Of a stretch of 64,000 nucleotides of DNA, positions 1 through 8,705 are shown piece after piece. This stretch comes from Duganella alba (GTDB lineage: Bacteria; Pseudomonadota; Gammaproteobacteria; Burkholderiales; Burkholderiaceae_D). The stretch is taken from assembly GCF_009674495.1 (NCBI RefSeq), contig NZ_WKJN01000018.1, forward strand, positions 56,515 to 120,514, read 5' to 3'. Each line of letters begins with the position of its first letter. The first letter of the stretch is position 1. The notes under the pieces are model-generated. The model was not told where the DNA came from, did not search any database, and saw nothing but the letters and a program-made list of their open reading frames with translations. The position numbers and the translations under genes are program-made.

Positions 1-465
1 CTGTTCGGCGGCCGTATCGCGGAAGAGATCTTCGTCGGCCAGATGTCGACCGGCGCCTCGAACGACTTCTCGCGCGCCACCAAGCTGGCCCGTTCGATGG
101 TCACCAAGTTCGGCATGTCCGATGCGCTGGGCGTGATGGTGTACGAGGATACGCAGAACGACGGCTTCATGGGCGGTTCGAATAAAACCATCTCGGAAGC
201 CACGCAGCAGAAGGTGGATGCGGAAATCCGCAACATCCTGGACACGCAATACGCGCTGGCCCGCAAGCTGCTGTCGGAGAACCGTGACAAGGTCGAAGTG
301 ATGACCAAGGCGCTGCTGGAATGGGAAACCATCGATGCGGACCAGATCAACGACATCATGGCCGGCCTGGAGCCGCGTCCGCCGAAAGCTGGCGTGACGA
401 TCCGCAAACAGCCTCCTGGCGATGGCGGCAGCGGCGTATCGCCTAGCGTGACCGCACCGGCCTAA
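1..465 (+). CDS. ftsH: ATP-dependent zinc metalloprotease FtsH, C-terminal part
   Basis: Membrane-anchored AAA+ zinc protease that degrades misfolded membrane proteins and short-lived regulators. Only the last ~154 codons lie in the window; the frame is open from base 1 (LFGGRIAEEIFVG...). The part seen is the end of the M41 peptidase domain, including the conserved STGASNDFSRATKLAR stretch and the FGMSD segment; the AAA module and HExxH are upstream of the window. A Pro/Gly-rich tail ends at TAA 463-465. A hairpin terminator follows at once, so ftsH is probably not read strongly into folP. Location just before folP-glmM matches the usual proteobacterial order and supports the call. Confidence 0.96.
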   Translation: MFGGRIAEEIFVGQMSTGASNDFSRATKLARSMVTKFGMSDALGVMVYEDTQNDGFMGGSNKTISEATQQKVDAEIRNILDTQYALARKLLSENRDKVEVMTKALLEWETIDADQINDIMAGLEPRPPKAGVTIRKQPPGDGGSGVSPSVTAPA

Positions 466-497
466 GCGGCGCCCGCGTAGCCATCAGCGTATCAATC

Positions 498-526
498 AAG
501 GGTGAGGAGCAATCCTCGCCCTTTTT
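498..526 (+). terminator. Intrinsic terminator after ftsH
   Basis: An 11-bp stem (AAGGGTGAGGA / TCCTCGCCCTT, one G-T pair) closes a GCAA loop and runs into a short T tract. It spans a possible upstream GTG start of folP (502), which argues that folP starts at the ATG at 541 instead. Confidence 0.8.
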
Positions 527-540
527 CATTTCAGTTTCAC

Positions 541-1380
541 ATGCAATCTACCTTACAGTTTGGCCGTTTTAATTACCCGTGGCGGGGGCAGGGCGTGCGC
601 GCCCGCGTGATGGGCATCCTCAACGTGACGCCCGATTCGTTTTCCGATGGCGGCAACTACCAGTCGCTGGAGTTCGCGCTGTCGCATGCCGAGCAGATGA
701 TCCAGGACGGCGTCGACATCATCGACGTCGGCGGCGAATCGACCCGTCCCGGCTCGCCGGCCGTGTCGCTGGAAGACGAGCTGCAGCGCGTGATGCCGGT
801 GCTGTACGCCGTGCGCGACATGGGCCCGGCCATCTCGGTCGACACCTACAAGCCACAGGTGATGCGCGAAGCCATCATCGCCGGCGTCGACATGATCAAC
901 GACATCAACGGTTTCCGCGCGCCGGGCGCCATCGAGGCGGTGCGCGACAGCGACTGCGCGCTGTGCATCATGCACATGCAGAGCGATCCGCAACACATGC
1001 AGCTGGCGCCGGCCTATACGGACGTGGTGGACGAGGTGATCGCCTTCCTGCGCGAGCGCGCCGCGGCGCTGCTGGCGGCCGGTATTGATCCACGTCGACT
1101 TTGCATCGATCCCGGCTTTGGCTTTGGCAAGACTGTGGAGCATAATTACGCCTTGCTGAAGGCGACCGCGCGCCTGATTGACGAACTGAACCTGCCGCTG
1201 CTGGCGGGTCTGTCGCGCAAGTCGATGGTCGGCGCGGTGACCGGCAAGCCGGTCGAGCAGCGCATGGCCGGCAGCGTCGGCGGCGCCCTGGCGGCGGTGG
1301 CGCAGGGCGCGCTGATCGTGCGCGTGCACGACGTGGCGGAGACGGTCGACGCCCTGAAGGTTTGGCAAGCGGCACAATAA
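541..1380 (+). CDS. folP: Dihydropteroate synthase
   Basis: Condenses p-aminobenzoate with dihydropterin pyrophosphate to give dihydropteroate in cytosolic folate synthesis; the sulfonamide target. 279 aa, normal size. Family signatures are clear: VMGILNVTPDSFSDGG near the start, DVGGESTRPG in the second loop, and DPGFGFGKT around residue 205. ATG 541 is chosen because the alternative in-frame GTG at 502 lies inside the ftsH terminator; no good Shine-Dalgarno precedes 541. glmM follows after 25 bases, so the two probably form one transcript, as in many gamma- and betaproteobacteria. Confidence 0.96.
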   Translation: MQSTLQFGRFNYPWRGQGVRARVMGILNVTPDSFSDGGNYQSLEFALSHAEQMIQDGVDIIDVGGESTRPGSPAVSLEDELQRVMPVLYAVRDMGPAISVDTYKPQVMREAIIAGVDMINDINGFRAPGAIEAVRDSDCALCIMHMQSDPQHMQLAPAYTDVVDEVIAFLRERAAALLAAGIDPRRLCIDPGFGFGKTVEHNYALLKATARLIDELNLPLLAGLSRKSMVGAVTGKPVEQRMAGSVGGALAAVAQGALIVRVHDVAETVDALKVWQAAQ

Positions 1381-1405
1381 AATAACGACTTAAAAGAGCA
1401 CACAC

Positions 1406-2755
1406 ATGGCACGTAAATATTTTGGCACCGACGGCATCCGCGGTCTGGTCGGCGAAGCACCCATCACCCCTGACTTCGTCATGCGCCTCGGCTACGCGGC
1501 AGGCAAGGTCCTGGCCAGCAAGCGCTCCGGCGCCGGCCGCCCGACCGTCCTGATCGGCAAGGACACCCGCATCTCCGGCTACATGCTGGAAGCCGCGCTG
1601 GAAGCCGGCTTCTCGGCCGCCGGCGTCGACGTCATGCTGGCCGGCCCGATGCCGACGCCCGCCATCGCCTACCTGACGCGCGCGCTGCGCCTGTCGGCCG
1701 GCGTGGTGATCTCGGCGTCGCACAACCCGTTCCAGGACAACGGCATCAAGTTCTTCTCGGCGCAGGGCGCCAAGCTGCCGGACGCGGTCGAGCTCGACAT
1801 CGAAGCCGAACTGGACCAGCCTATGAACTGCGTGCCGTCGGAAAAACTGGGCCGCGCCAAGCGCCTGGACGACGCCCAGGGCCGTTACATCGAATTCTGC
1901 AAGAGCACCTTCCCGAACGAACTGGACCTGCGCGGCCTGAAAGTGGTGGTCGATTGCGCCCACGGCGCCGCCTACAACATCGCACCGCACGTGTTCCATG
2001 AGCTGGGCGCGGAAGTGATCGCCATCGGCAACAAGCCGGACGGCTTCAACATCAACCTGGAACACGGCGCCACCGCGCCGGCCGCCATGGCCGCCGCCGT
2101 GCGCGCCCACGGCGCCGACCTCGGCATCGCGCTGGACGGTGACGCCGACCGCCTGATCATGTGCGACGCCAACGGCCGCCTGTATAACGGCGACGAGCTG
2201 CTGTACCTGATGGTGATGGACCGCCTGGCCACCGGCCCGGTGGCCGGCGCCGTCGGCACGCTGATGACCAATATGGCGGTCGAAGTGGCGCTGAAAGAGA
2301 AGGGCATCGGCTTCGCGCGCGCCAAGGTGGGCGACCGCTACGTGCTGGAAGTGATGCAGGAGAAGGGCTGGAACCTGGGCGGCGAAGGCTCGGGCCACCT
2401 GCTGGCGCTCGACAAGCACACCACCGGCGACGGCATCATCTCGGCGCTGCAAGTGCTGTCGGCGCTGAAGCGCGCCGGCAAGTCGCTGGAAGAGTGCTGC
2501 GCCGACCTGACCATCTTCCCGCAGACGCTGATCAACGTGCGCGTGGCGCCCGGCTTCGACTGGACCAAGAACGCCGCCATGGTGGCTGAAAAGGAAAAGG
2601 TCGAGGCCGAGCTGGGCGACAGCGGCCGCGTGCTGATCCGCGCCTCGGGCACCGAACCGCTGATCCGCGTGATGGTCGAGGCGCGCGACGCCAACGCCGC
2701 CCAATCGATGGCGCGCCGCATTGCCGACAAGGTGGAAAGCCAGCTTGCTGCGTAA
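1406..2755 (+). CDS. glmM: Phosphoglucosamine mutase
   Basis: Interconverts glucosamine-6-phosphate and glucosamine-1-phosphate on the route to UDP-GlcNAc for peptidoglycan and LPS. 449 aa, full length. It begins ARKYFGTDGIRG, has the phosphoserine loop ISASHNPFQDNGIKFF (catalytic Ser in SASHNP), the Mg-binding loop DGDADR and the C-terminal phosphate-binding RASGTEPLIRVMVE. An AAAGAG ribosome site precedes ATG 1406. Second gene of the folP-glmM unit. Confidence 0.97.
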   Translation: MARKYFGTDGIRGLVGEAPITPDFVMRLGYAAGKVLASKRSGAGRPTVLIGKDTRISGYMLEAALEAGFSAAGVDVMLAGPMPTPAIAYLTRALRLSAGVVISASHNPFQDNGIKFFSAQGAKLPDAVELDIEAELDQPMNCVPSEKLGRAKRLDDAQGRYIEFCKSTFPNELDLRGLKVVVDCAHGAAYNIAPHVFHELGAEVIAIGNKPDGFNINLEHGATAPAAMAAAVRAHGADLGIALDGDADRLIMCDANGRLYNGDELLYLMVMDRLATGPVAGAVGTLMTNMAVEVALKEKGIGFARAKVGDRYVLEVMQEKGWNLGGEGSGHLLALDKHTTGDGIISALQVLSALKRAGKSLEECCADLTIFPQTLINVRVAPGFDWTKNAAMVAEKEKVEAELGDSGRVLIRASGTEPLIRVMVEARDANAAQSMARRIADKVESQLAA

Positions 2756-2777
2756 AAATTTAAATCGCCTGCTTTGA

Positions 2778-2806
2778 TTGACGGAATGGGCGACAACGAC
2801 TAGAAT
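2778..2806 (+). promoter_or_regulatory. Sigma-70 promoter of tRNA-Pro
   Basis: TTGACG, a 17-base spacer, then TAGAAT. The predicted transcription start near 2813 lies three bases before the mature tRNA-Pro 5' end. Confidence 0.75.
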
Positions 2807-2815
2807 ACTGGTCTT

Positions 2816-2892
2816 CGGAGTGTAGCGCAGCCCGGTAGCGCACCTGGTTTGGGACCAGGGGGTCCAAGGTTCGAATCCTTGTACTCCGACCA
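2816..2892 (+). tRNA. tRNA-Pro(TGG)
   Basis: 77 nt with encoded CCA. Acceptor CGGAGTG pairs with TACTCCG (one G-T). The anticodon loop TTTGGGA in stem CCTGG/CCAGG gives anticodon TGG. T-arm GGTTCGAATCC is standard. Confidence 0.96.
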
Positions 2893-2902
2893 AGAACTTT
2901 TA

Positions 2903-2931
2903 AACGGGTTGTCGAAAGACAGCCCGTTTTT
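2903..2931 (+). terminator. Terminator after tRNA-Pro
   Basis: 11-bp stem AACGGGTTGTC / GACAGCCCGTT with a GAAA loop and T tract, directly behind tRNA-Pro. tRNA-Arg starts 32 bases later with no clear promoter of its own, so it may depend on read-through. Confidence 0.8.
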
Positions 2932-2962
2932 CATTTCCGCCGCAGATTCCTGCGGCCATCCT

Positions 2963-3039
2963 CTGCCCATAGCTCAGTTGGATAGAGCACAAGCCTTCTA
3001 AGCTTGGGGTCGCTGGTTCGAACCCAGCTGGGCAGGCCA
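2963..3039 (+). tRNA. tRNA-Arg(TCT)
   Basis: 77 nt with encoded CCA. Acceptor CTGCCCA pairs perfectly with TGGGCAG. Anticodon loop CTTCTAA in stem CAAGC/GCTTG gives anticodon TCT. D-arm GCTC/GAGC and T-arm GGTTCGAACCC are standard. Confidence 0.95.
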
Positions 3040-3140
3040 ATCCTCAGCACGATACATTAAATCAATCACCGTCCGCGCGCAAAGTTGTTATAGTAATGAT
3101 AGCTGCAGGCGCCCAGACAGCGCGCCACCGCGGCAGGCAT

Positions 3141-3189
3141 TCTCACCTAATCCCGTGAGTATTTAATTTTTAAATACCAAGAGGTGAGA
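3141..3189 (+). promoter_or_regulatory. Possible structured leader of the small gene at 3192
   Basis: TCTCACC (3141-3147) is complementary to GGTGAGA (3183-3189), which contains the ribosome site of the next gene, while a nearer GTGAG (3155-3159) can pair with the same CTCAC. A perfect palindrome GTATTTAA-TTT-TTAAATAC lies between (3159-3177). This could be RBS masking or a repressor site; the function is inference. Confidence 0.35.
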
Positions 3190-3191
3190 GC

Positions 3192-3401
3192 ATGCAACCG
3201 AGAACCAACCACCAATTTGCCGATGCGCTGGAGCAGGGCGTTGTGATTGACGCGCTCTGTGGCGCGGCAACCGCATGGGCTTTCCTCGAAGCGCACGACG
3301 TGCCCAAGGAAATGATCTTCCGCGTCCTGTCATCGGCCAGCGTGCGACGACGGAGCGATACGCCTTCGCCCGACACCATCGAAAAGTGTCGCGCGCCCTG
3401 A
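3192..3401 (+). CDS. Small hypothetical protein
   Basis: 69 aa, begins MQPRTNHQFADALEQG. A strong ribosome site (AGAGGTGAGAG) precedes the ATG. No signal peptide or membrane segment; the middle looks helical (ALCGAATAWAFLEAH), the C-terminus is Arg/Ser-rich. I do not recognise the family. It stands alone between the tRNAs and the chemoreceptor gene. The reverse-strand frame over the same bases has no ribosome site, so the plus-strand reading is preferred. Confidence 0.6.
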   Translation: MQPRTNHQFADALEQGVVIDALCGAATAWAFLEAHDVPKEMIFRVLSSASVRRRSDTPSPDTIEKCRAP

Positions 3402-3618
3402 TTGCTATCGTGGTATTAGTTTAATTTGTGTTGATCTACGGCATTTTTTGAGGCATAGTGAGGGTCATGCATTCCGGTGCATCGAACCGCCGTCCATGCC
3501 TCAGACGGCCTGTTCATCGCCTGATTTCCCGTCCCCGCCCCGACTTCCGTGTATTTCATCGCTCCTAGCCCGCGAGCCTGGTTGTTAATCCAACTTTGCC
3601 CACACACAGGAGCGTCCC

Positions 3619-5256
3619 ATGGACTCGTTCAAAAAATTAAAAATCGGTACCCAGCTCACGTTGGGCTTTGGCATGCTGACGGCGCTGATGCTGGTGCTGG
3701 CGGTGTTTTCGGTGGTGCGCGTGTCGGCGCTGTCGAAGGCCTTCAACGACGACAACCGCATCGCCTCGGAGAAGCTGGAGCCGCTGTACCTGGCGCGCGA
3801 GGCGCTGGCCCAGACCGGCCTAGCGGCGCGTAACGCCTATATCTTTACCGACGCCGCCGAAGCCAACAAGGAGCTCGACATCGTCGACGCCCAAAAGGCG
3901 ATTTACCTGAAAGCCGTCGAGCAGATGGCGCCGGCTTACGCCAACGATCCGCAGTTCGCCAAGGTCAAGGAAGGCCTGCTGGCGATGGCAAACGAGCTCA
4001 AGCGCCCGCGCCAGTACCGCGATGCCGGTAAGATGGAGGAATATGGCCACTTCCTGGTCAATGAATGCAGCCCGTTGCGCCGCCGTATCGTGCAGGACAT
4101 GGCCGTGCTGGTCACCTCCGCCCAGAAAGAATCGGAAGCCGCCACCGACACGGTGGAAGCCTACGCCAGCGGCGCGCAGCGCATGGTGACGGTGCTGGCG
4201 GTGGTGGCCTTCATCCTGAGCGTGGTGATTGCCGGCCTGATCAAGCGCGTGCTGCTGAAACAGCTGGGCGGCGAGCCGCTGTACGCGGCCGAAATCGCCA
4301 GCCGCATCGCCAAGGGCGACCTGTCCGTCAACGTGCGGGTGGCGGCCACCGACAAGGACAGCCTGCTGTTTGCCATCAAGAGCATGCGAGACAGCCTGGC
4401 TGGCATCGTCAGCGAGGTGCGCCATGGCACCGAATCCATCACCCATGCATCGACCGAGATCGCGGTCGGCAATCTGGACTTGTCGCAGCGGACCGAACAG
4501 CAGGCGCAATCGCTGGAACGCGTGGCGACGGCGATGGAAGAACTGACCTCGACCGTCAAGCAAAACGCCAGCAATGCGCAGCAGGCCAATCAATTGTCGC
4601 AATCGGCGTCGGAGGTGTCGGAGCAGGGCGGTGAAGTGATGCGCCAGGTAACCACGACCATGGAATCGATTAATGATTCGTCTAAAAAGATTGTCGATAT
4701 TATTTCTGTTATCGATGGCATCGCATTCCAGACGAATATTCTGGCCTTGAATGCGGCAGTAGAGGCGGCGCGTGCCGGCGAACAAGGCCGTGGTTTTGCC
4801 GTGGTGGCCAGCGAGGTGCGCGTTTTGGCCCAGCGTGCAGCACAGGCGGCTAAGGAAATTAAAGTGTTGATTGATGATTCGGTGGTAAAAGTCGGCAGTG
4901 GTTCGGAACTGGTTGAAAAAGCCGGCGTCACCATGCATGAAGTCGTTGCCAGCGTGCGCAAGGTCACCGAGATTATGGCTGAGATTAGTAATGCCAGTCA
5001 GGAGCAGTGTATTGGCATTCAGGATGTCAGCCAGGCACTTGGTCAAATGGATGGCATGACCCAGCAGAATACCGCATTGGTGGAAGAGGCTAGTGCGGCG
5101 GCGGAAGAATTGAAAGAACAGGCTGCGCATTTAAGCGAAGTCGTCGGCCAGTTTAAACTGGATGCATCGACCGCGACGATCGCTGATTTACCGAGAAAAT
5201 CTGGTTCACATAATATCCCGCGCGGTCGTCCTAACCTGCGGGTTGCAAACGGCTGA
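3619..5256 (+). CDS. Methyl-accepting chemotaxis protein
   Basis: Inner-membrane chemoreceptor that signals to CheA/CheW. 545 aa: TM1 about 10-32, a periplasmic four-helix-bundle type sensor (~35-190), TM2 about 190-212, HAMP (~213-270), then the cytoplasmic signalling coiled coil whose hairpin tip contains IAFQTNILALNAAVEAARAG and EQGRGFAVVASEVRVLAQR. GGAG lies before ATG 3619. No CheR/CheB-tethering pentapeptide is seen at the C-terminus. The second half (from about 4640) is visibly poorer in GC and uses A/T-ending codons, unlike the first half. The ligand is unknown. Confidence 0.95.
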   Translation: MDSFKKLKIGTQLTLGFGMLTALMLVLAVFSVVRVSALSKAFNDDNRIASEKLEPLYLAREALAQTGLAARNAYIFTDAAEANKELDIVDAQKAIYLKAVEQMAPAYANDPQFAKVKEGLLAMANELKRPRQYRDAGKMEEYGHFLVNECSPLRRRIVQDMAVLVTSAQKESEAATDTVEAYASGAQRMVTVLAVVAFILSVVIAGLIKRVLLKQLGGEPLYAAEIASRIAKGDLSVNVRVAATDKDSLLFAIKSMRDSLAGIVSEVRHGTESITHASTEIAVGNLDLSQRTEQQAQSLERVATAMEELTSTVKQNASNAQQANQLSQSASEVSEQGGEVMRQVTTTMESINDSSKKIVDIISVIDGIAFQTNILALNAAVEAARAGEQGRGFAVVASEVRVLAQRAAQAAKEIKVLIDDSVVKVGSGSELVEKAGVTMHEVVASVRKVTEIMAEISNASQEQCIGIQDVSQALGQMDGMTQQNTALVEEASAAAEELKEQAAHLSEVVGQFKLDASTATIADLPRKSGSHNIPRGRPNLRVANG

Positions 5257-5265
5257 TTAAAACAG

Positions 5266-5297
5266 GGCGCACGGACAGCCTGTCCGTGCGCCTTTTT
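5266..5297 (+). terminator. Terminator after the chemoreceptor gene
   Basis: 12-bp perfect stem GGCGCACGGACA / TGTCCGTGCGCC, 3-base loop, then TTTTT. Confidence 0.9.
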
Positions 5298-5379
5298 GCC
5301 GCGCCGCCATGCTAAAAATTAGCGCGATGACACTGATATCTGGCATACTCTGAGAGACTTTTCCCAGAGGAGCGCCGCA

Positions 5380-5805
5380 ATGACCATCGATAGCATCGCC
5401 TTCACGCCCGTCGCCGCCCTGGCCGGCGGGGTGCTGATCGGTTTGGCTGCTGCATTATTCGCCGTATTCAATGGCCGTATTGCCGGCATCAGCGGCATAC
5501 TCGGCGGCCTGATTAAACCGCGTCGTGGCGATATAGGCTGGCGTGTCGCATTTATTGCCGGCCTGGTTGTGGCGCCTATTGCATGTGCTTTGGTCTGGAT
5601 GCGTCCGGATATTCAAGTTGATGCTGATCCGTTTATTTTAATTGTTGCCGGATTAATCGTTGGATTTGGTACCAGAATGGGTTCCGGCTGCACCAGCGGT
5701 CATGGCGTCTGTGGAATAGCGCGGCTTTCGCCTCGCTCGCTGATTGCCACGCTGACTTTCATGGCGCTGGGATTTCTAACCGTATTTGTGGTACGCCATT
5801 TATGA
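5380..5805 (+). CDS. YeeE/YedE family transporter, first half
   Basis: Small inner-membrane protein of the YeeE/YedE (sulfur-compound or thiosulfate uptake) family, 141 aa with about four hydrophobic helices. The family signature GSGCTSGHGVCGIARLS, with two conserved cysteines, is at about 104-120. AGAGGAG precedes the ATG. Its stop overlaps the start of the next gene (ATGA), so the two halves of a split transporter are made together. Specific substrate not shown. Codon use is lower in GC than the surroundings. Confidence 0.9.
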   Translation: MTIDSIAFTPVAALAGGVLIGLAAALFAVFNGRIAGISGILGGLIKPRRGDIGWRVAFIAGLVVAPIACALVWMRPDIQVDADPFILIVAGLIVGFGTRMGSGCTSGHGVCGIARLSPRSLIATLTFMALGFLTVFVVRHL

Positions 5806-6218
5806 TGATTATTTCATTTCTGGCTGGTCTGATATTCGGTATCGGCCTTATTATTTCCGGCATGGCGAATCCCGCCAAGGTATTGGCGTTTCTGGATTTG
5901 GCGGGCAATTGGGACCCGTCGCTGATATTCGTTATGGCAGGCGCGGTTGGCGTTGGTTTCTTTGCTTTTCTTTGGGCCAGGTCCCGTAAAACCACGCTGT
6001 TGGGCGGTGCAATGAAATTACCCGTCGTCACCCGCATTGATCGCCGCCTGATAATCGGCGCCGTCATGTTCGGCATAGGCTGGGGACTGGCGGGATTTTG
6101 TCCGGGACCGGCCTTGGTCGGCCTGGGAATGGGCGTGCCGAAAGCCATACTGTTCGTTCTGGCCATGCTGGCGGGCATGGGGCTGTACGAATTGTTCGAG
6201 CGCCGTCGCGGTGGATAA
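5802..6218 (+). CDS. YeeE/YedE family transporter, second half (DUF6691 type)
   Basis: 138 aa, about four hydrophobic helices, partner half of the preceding YeeE/YedE protein. The matching signature is GWGLAGFCPGPALVGLGMG near residue 88-106, with one cysteine. Overlap ATGA with the upstream gene shows translational coupling. Pairs like this commonly sit near sulfur-oxidation or rhodanese genes; none is seen here. Lower GC than the neighbours, like the end of the chemoreceptor gene. Confidence 0.88.
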   Translation: MMIISFLAGLIFGIGLIISGMANPAKVLAFLDLAGNWDPSLIFVMAGAVGVGFFAFLWARSRKTTLLGGAMKLPVVTRIDRRLIIGAVMFGIGWGLAGFCPGPALVGLGMGVPKAILFVLAMLAGMGLYELFERRRGG

Positions 6219-6320
6219 CTTTTTACTGCGCGAAAATTACGCAGCAAACTTTTGTCCTTTGAAAACAAGCACTTGTTTGTCGGCGCGCCAGCTTGTTAAC
6301 AGCCTTATCCACAGAATTTG

Positions 6321-7220
6321 TTAACAACCGGCAGGCAGGGCGTCGATCAGTGCCCGCACGGCCGCCGACATGCGCCGGTGCGGTGGATAAATCAGCGAAA
6401 ACGGCTTGCTGCGTCCCCGCAGCGCCGGCAGCACTTCCACCAGCTGACCGTTGCGCAACCGCTCCTCCGCCACGAAGTGATAGGTCTGGCAGATGCCCAG
6501 CCCTTGTTGCGCCAGCGACACCACGCCCAGCACGTCGTCCGCCACCTGCATGCGCGGGACGGGCAGCCAATCGACGTCTTCGCCATCCACCCGGAACAGC
6601 CACGGCGCCAGACGGCCGGTGCTCGGCATGATGAAGGGCAGGCAGGCGTGGTCCGCCAGCTCGTGCAGCGTTTGCGGCATGCCGGCGCGGTGCAGGTAGT
6701 CGGGTGAGGCCACCAGGCAGACCGCCTCGTCGCCGAGCCGCTTGGCGGCAAGGCCGCTGTCGGCCAGCTCCCCGAGCCGGATTGCCATGTCGTAGCCCTC
6801 GGCCACCAGATCGACATTCCGGTTATTGATGCTCAGTTCGATGCCAACCTGCGGGTGCCGCTCCATGAAGCTCCGCAGCATGGCCGGCAGGCGGTAGTGG
6901 CCGTAGGTGGTCGGCACGCTGATGCGCACCTTGCCCGACAGCGCGCCGCCCTGGCCCTGGATGGCGCGCTCGGCGTCGGCGATCAGGCCGAAAGCGCTGC
7001 GCGCCTGCTCCAGATACAGATTGCCCGCTTCCGTCACGCTGAGCCGGCGCGTGGTGCGCCGCATCAGCTGCACGCCCAGCCGCGCCTCCAGCCGGGCCAC
7101 GGCGCGGCTCAACACCGACGGCGTGGTGCCGAGCGCCACCGCCGCCGCGCTGATCGTGCCCTTGTCGACGATGGTGACAAACGCTTCCAGGTCCGCCATA
7201 TGATCGAATTGCCGTGCCAT
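6321..7220 (-). CDS. LysR-family transcriptional regulator
   Basis: 299 aa. N-terminal winged helix-turn-helix (DLEAFVTIVDKGTISAAAVALG ... SRAVARLE, with RRTTRRLSVTEAG), then a LysR substrate-binding domain. It is divergent from the DJ-1/PfpI gene with 97 bases between the starts, the usual arrangement for a LysR regulator and its target; that target is inferred from position only. Confidence 0.93.
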   Translation of the reverse strand: MARQFDHMADLEAFVTIVDKGTISAAAVALGTTPSVLSRAVARLEARLGVQLMRRTTRRLSVTEAGNLYLEQARSAFGLIADAERAIQGQGGALSGKVRISVPTTYGHYRLPAMLRSFMERHPQVGIELSINNRNVDLVAEGYDMAIRLGELADSGLAAKRLGDEAVCLVASPDYLHRAGMPQTLHELADHACLPFIMPSTGRLAPWLFRVDGEDVDWLPVPRMQVADDVLGVVSLAQQGLGICQTYHFVAEERLRNGQLVEVLPALRGRSKPFSLIYPPHRRMSAAVRALIDALPAGC

Positions 7221-7317
7221 TCACACCTTTCGAGAACAAATGATTTGATTTTCAGCGTATTTAAACATGACTGAGGCATGAATACACTGGCGGGACTGAA
7301 AAACAAAGGAACTGATC

Positions 7318-8163
7318 ATGGAAAACATTCTTCGCAACGCCATTGCCGCCGCCGTGCTGGGCCTGAACGCGGTTGCCGCCCACAGCGCCAACGTGCTGGT
7401 CGTGCTGTCCGATGAATCCCAGCTGGCCCTGCGTGACAACCGCACCTTCGACACCGGTTTTTACGCCAATGAACTGATGCAGCCGGTCAAAAGGCTGCTG
7501 GATGCCGGCCATACCGTCACCTTCGCCACGCCGCTGGGCAAGGCGCCGACCGTCGACCGTGGCTCGATCGACAAAATGTACTTCGGCAATGACGAAGCCG
7601 CCATGCGGCAACATCTGGCGCTGCTCGACAAGCTGCAACTGACCTCGGCCGCGCACTCGCCGGTGATCAGCCTGGCGCGCGTGGAGCAGGCCGGCTACGA
7701 CCGCTACGATGCCATCTACATCCCCGGCGGTCACGCGCCGATGCAGGATTTGTTGTACAGCGCGCCGCTGGGTCGCGTGCTGGCCGCCTTCCACCAGCAA
7801 GGCAAGCCGACCGCGCTGGTCTGCCACGGTCCGATCGCGTTGCTGTCGACGCTGGATGCGCCACGGCAGCTGACCCTGCCGCTGGAAAGCGGCGGCCAGG
7901 CCGGCAGGGCGCCCGCCTGGATCTACGCCGGCTACAGGATGACGGTCATCAGCAATAACGAAGAGGAGGCGGCGAAGGGGATGTTGAAGGGCGGCGTCAT
8001 GAAGTTCACGCCGCAAACCGCGCTGGAAAGTGCCGGCGGCGTCTACAGCAGTGGCGCCAACTGGCAATCCTATGTGGTGAAGGACCGTGAACTGATCACG
8101 GGCCAGAATCCGGCGTCGGCCAATGCGGTGGCCGACGAGCTGCTGGCGCGGCTGAAGCGCTGA
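7318..8163 (+). CDS. DJ-1/PfpI-like type 1 glutamine amidotransferase-fold protein, exported
   Basis: 281 aa with a short hydrophobic N-terminus (IAAAVLGLNAVAAHSA) that looks like a signal peptide. The DJ-1/PfpI fold is shown by IYIPGGHAPMQDLL, followed by the nucleophile elbow ALVCHGPIALL (Cys, then His) about residue 163. Family members act as glyoxalases, chaperones or peptidase-like enzymes; which applies is unknown. AAGGAA ribosome site before ATG 7318. Convergent with the GNAT gene with no gap. Probably controlled by the divergent LysR protein. Confidence 0.85.
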   Translation: MENILRNAIAAAVLGLNAVAAHSANVLVVLSDESQLALRDNRTFDTGFYANELMQPVKRLLDAGHTVTFATPLGKAPTVDRGSIDKMYFGNDEAAMRQHLALLDKLQLTSAAHSPVISLARVEQAGYDRYDAIYIPGGHAPMQDLLYSAPLGRVLAAFHQQGKPTALVCHGPIALLSTLDAPRQLTLPLESGGQAGRAPAWIYAGYRMTVISNNEEEAAKGMLKGGVMKFTPQTALESAGGVYSSGANWQSYVVKDRELITGQNPASANAVADELLARLKR

Positions 8164-8613
8164 TCAGCCGAACATCGGCGTGAAGATCTTCCGGTGCAAA
8201 GGGCTGATTTCCTTGCGCCACAGCCGTGGCGCCAGCGGATCGGGCACGAAAGCCTGCGATTTGTAGAAACTGTCCGTGCCTTCGGCCGCTTCCAGCAGCA
8301 GGCGCTGGGTGCCCCGGCCGAGGCAGTATTGTTCGATGCGCTGGATCAGCCAGTGGCCGATGCCCCGGCCGCGGTACTGGCTCAACACCATCAGGTCCGA
8401 CACAAAGCAGAACATCGGCGGCGCGATCTCCAGCCGGGCGATGCCGACCTGCTTGTTCTTCAGTTCCACCGACACCCACTGCACCACGCCGCGCGCATCG
8501 TGCGCGGCTTTTTGCGGCACTGCGCCCTTGAGGCCGGCGTCTTTCCGAAAAGTCAACAAGGCTTTCGGCGTGGGCGGCGCTTTCATCGGGCGAAATTGCA
8601 GATCGAGATTCAT
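8164..8613 (-). CDS. GNAT-family N-acetyltransferase
   Basis: 149 aa. Acetyl-CoA binding motif A is visible as VLSQYRGRGIGHWLIQRIEQ, followed by the LLEAAEGTDSFYKSQAF stretch typical of motif B. The acyl acceptor cannot be predicted. Stop codons of this gene and of the DJ-1/PfpI gene abut (8163/8164). No partner gene on the same strand. Confidence 0.88.
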   Translation of the reverse strand: MNLDLQFRPMKAPPTPKALLTFRKDAGLKGAVPQKAAHDARGVVQWVSVELKNKQVGIARLEIAPPMFCFVSDLMVLSQYRGRGIGHWLIQRIEQYCLGRGTQRLLLEAAEGTDSFYKSQAFVPDPLAPRLWRKEISPLHRKIFTPMFG

Positions 8614-8705
8614 GTACGTGTTTCAATTAGGTGATGCTCTTAGATTAATGCCCGCGCGCTTGCCGCGCAACCCCCGATTTGTATAAATTGTTTCGCAGGA
8701 GACAT

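Noticed and set aside
502..540. GTG 502 as the start of folP
   Set aside because: It lies within the ftsH terminator hairpin; the ATG at 541 begins at the family N-terminus.
6211..6390. DnaA-box-like sequences (TTATCCACA at 6305-6313 and two 8/9 matches) as a possible origin
   Set aside because: No dnaA, dnaN or gidA nearby, no AT-rich unwinding region; probably chance in a short gap and a coding stretch.
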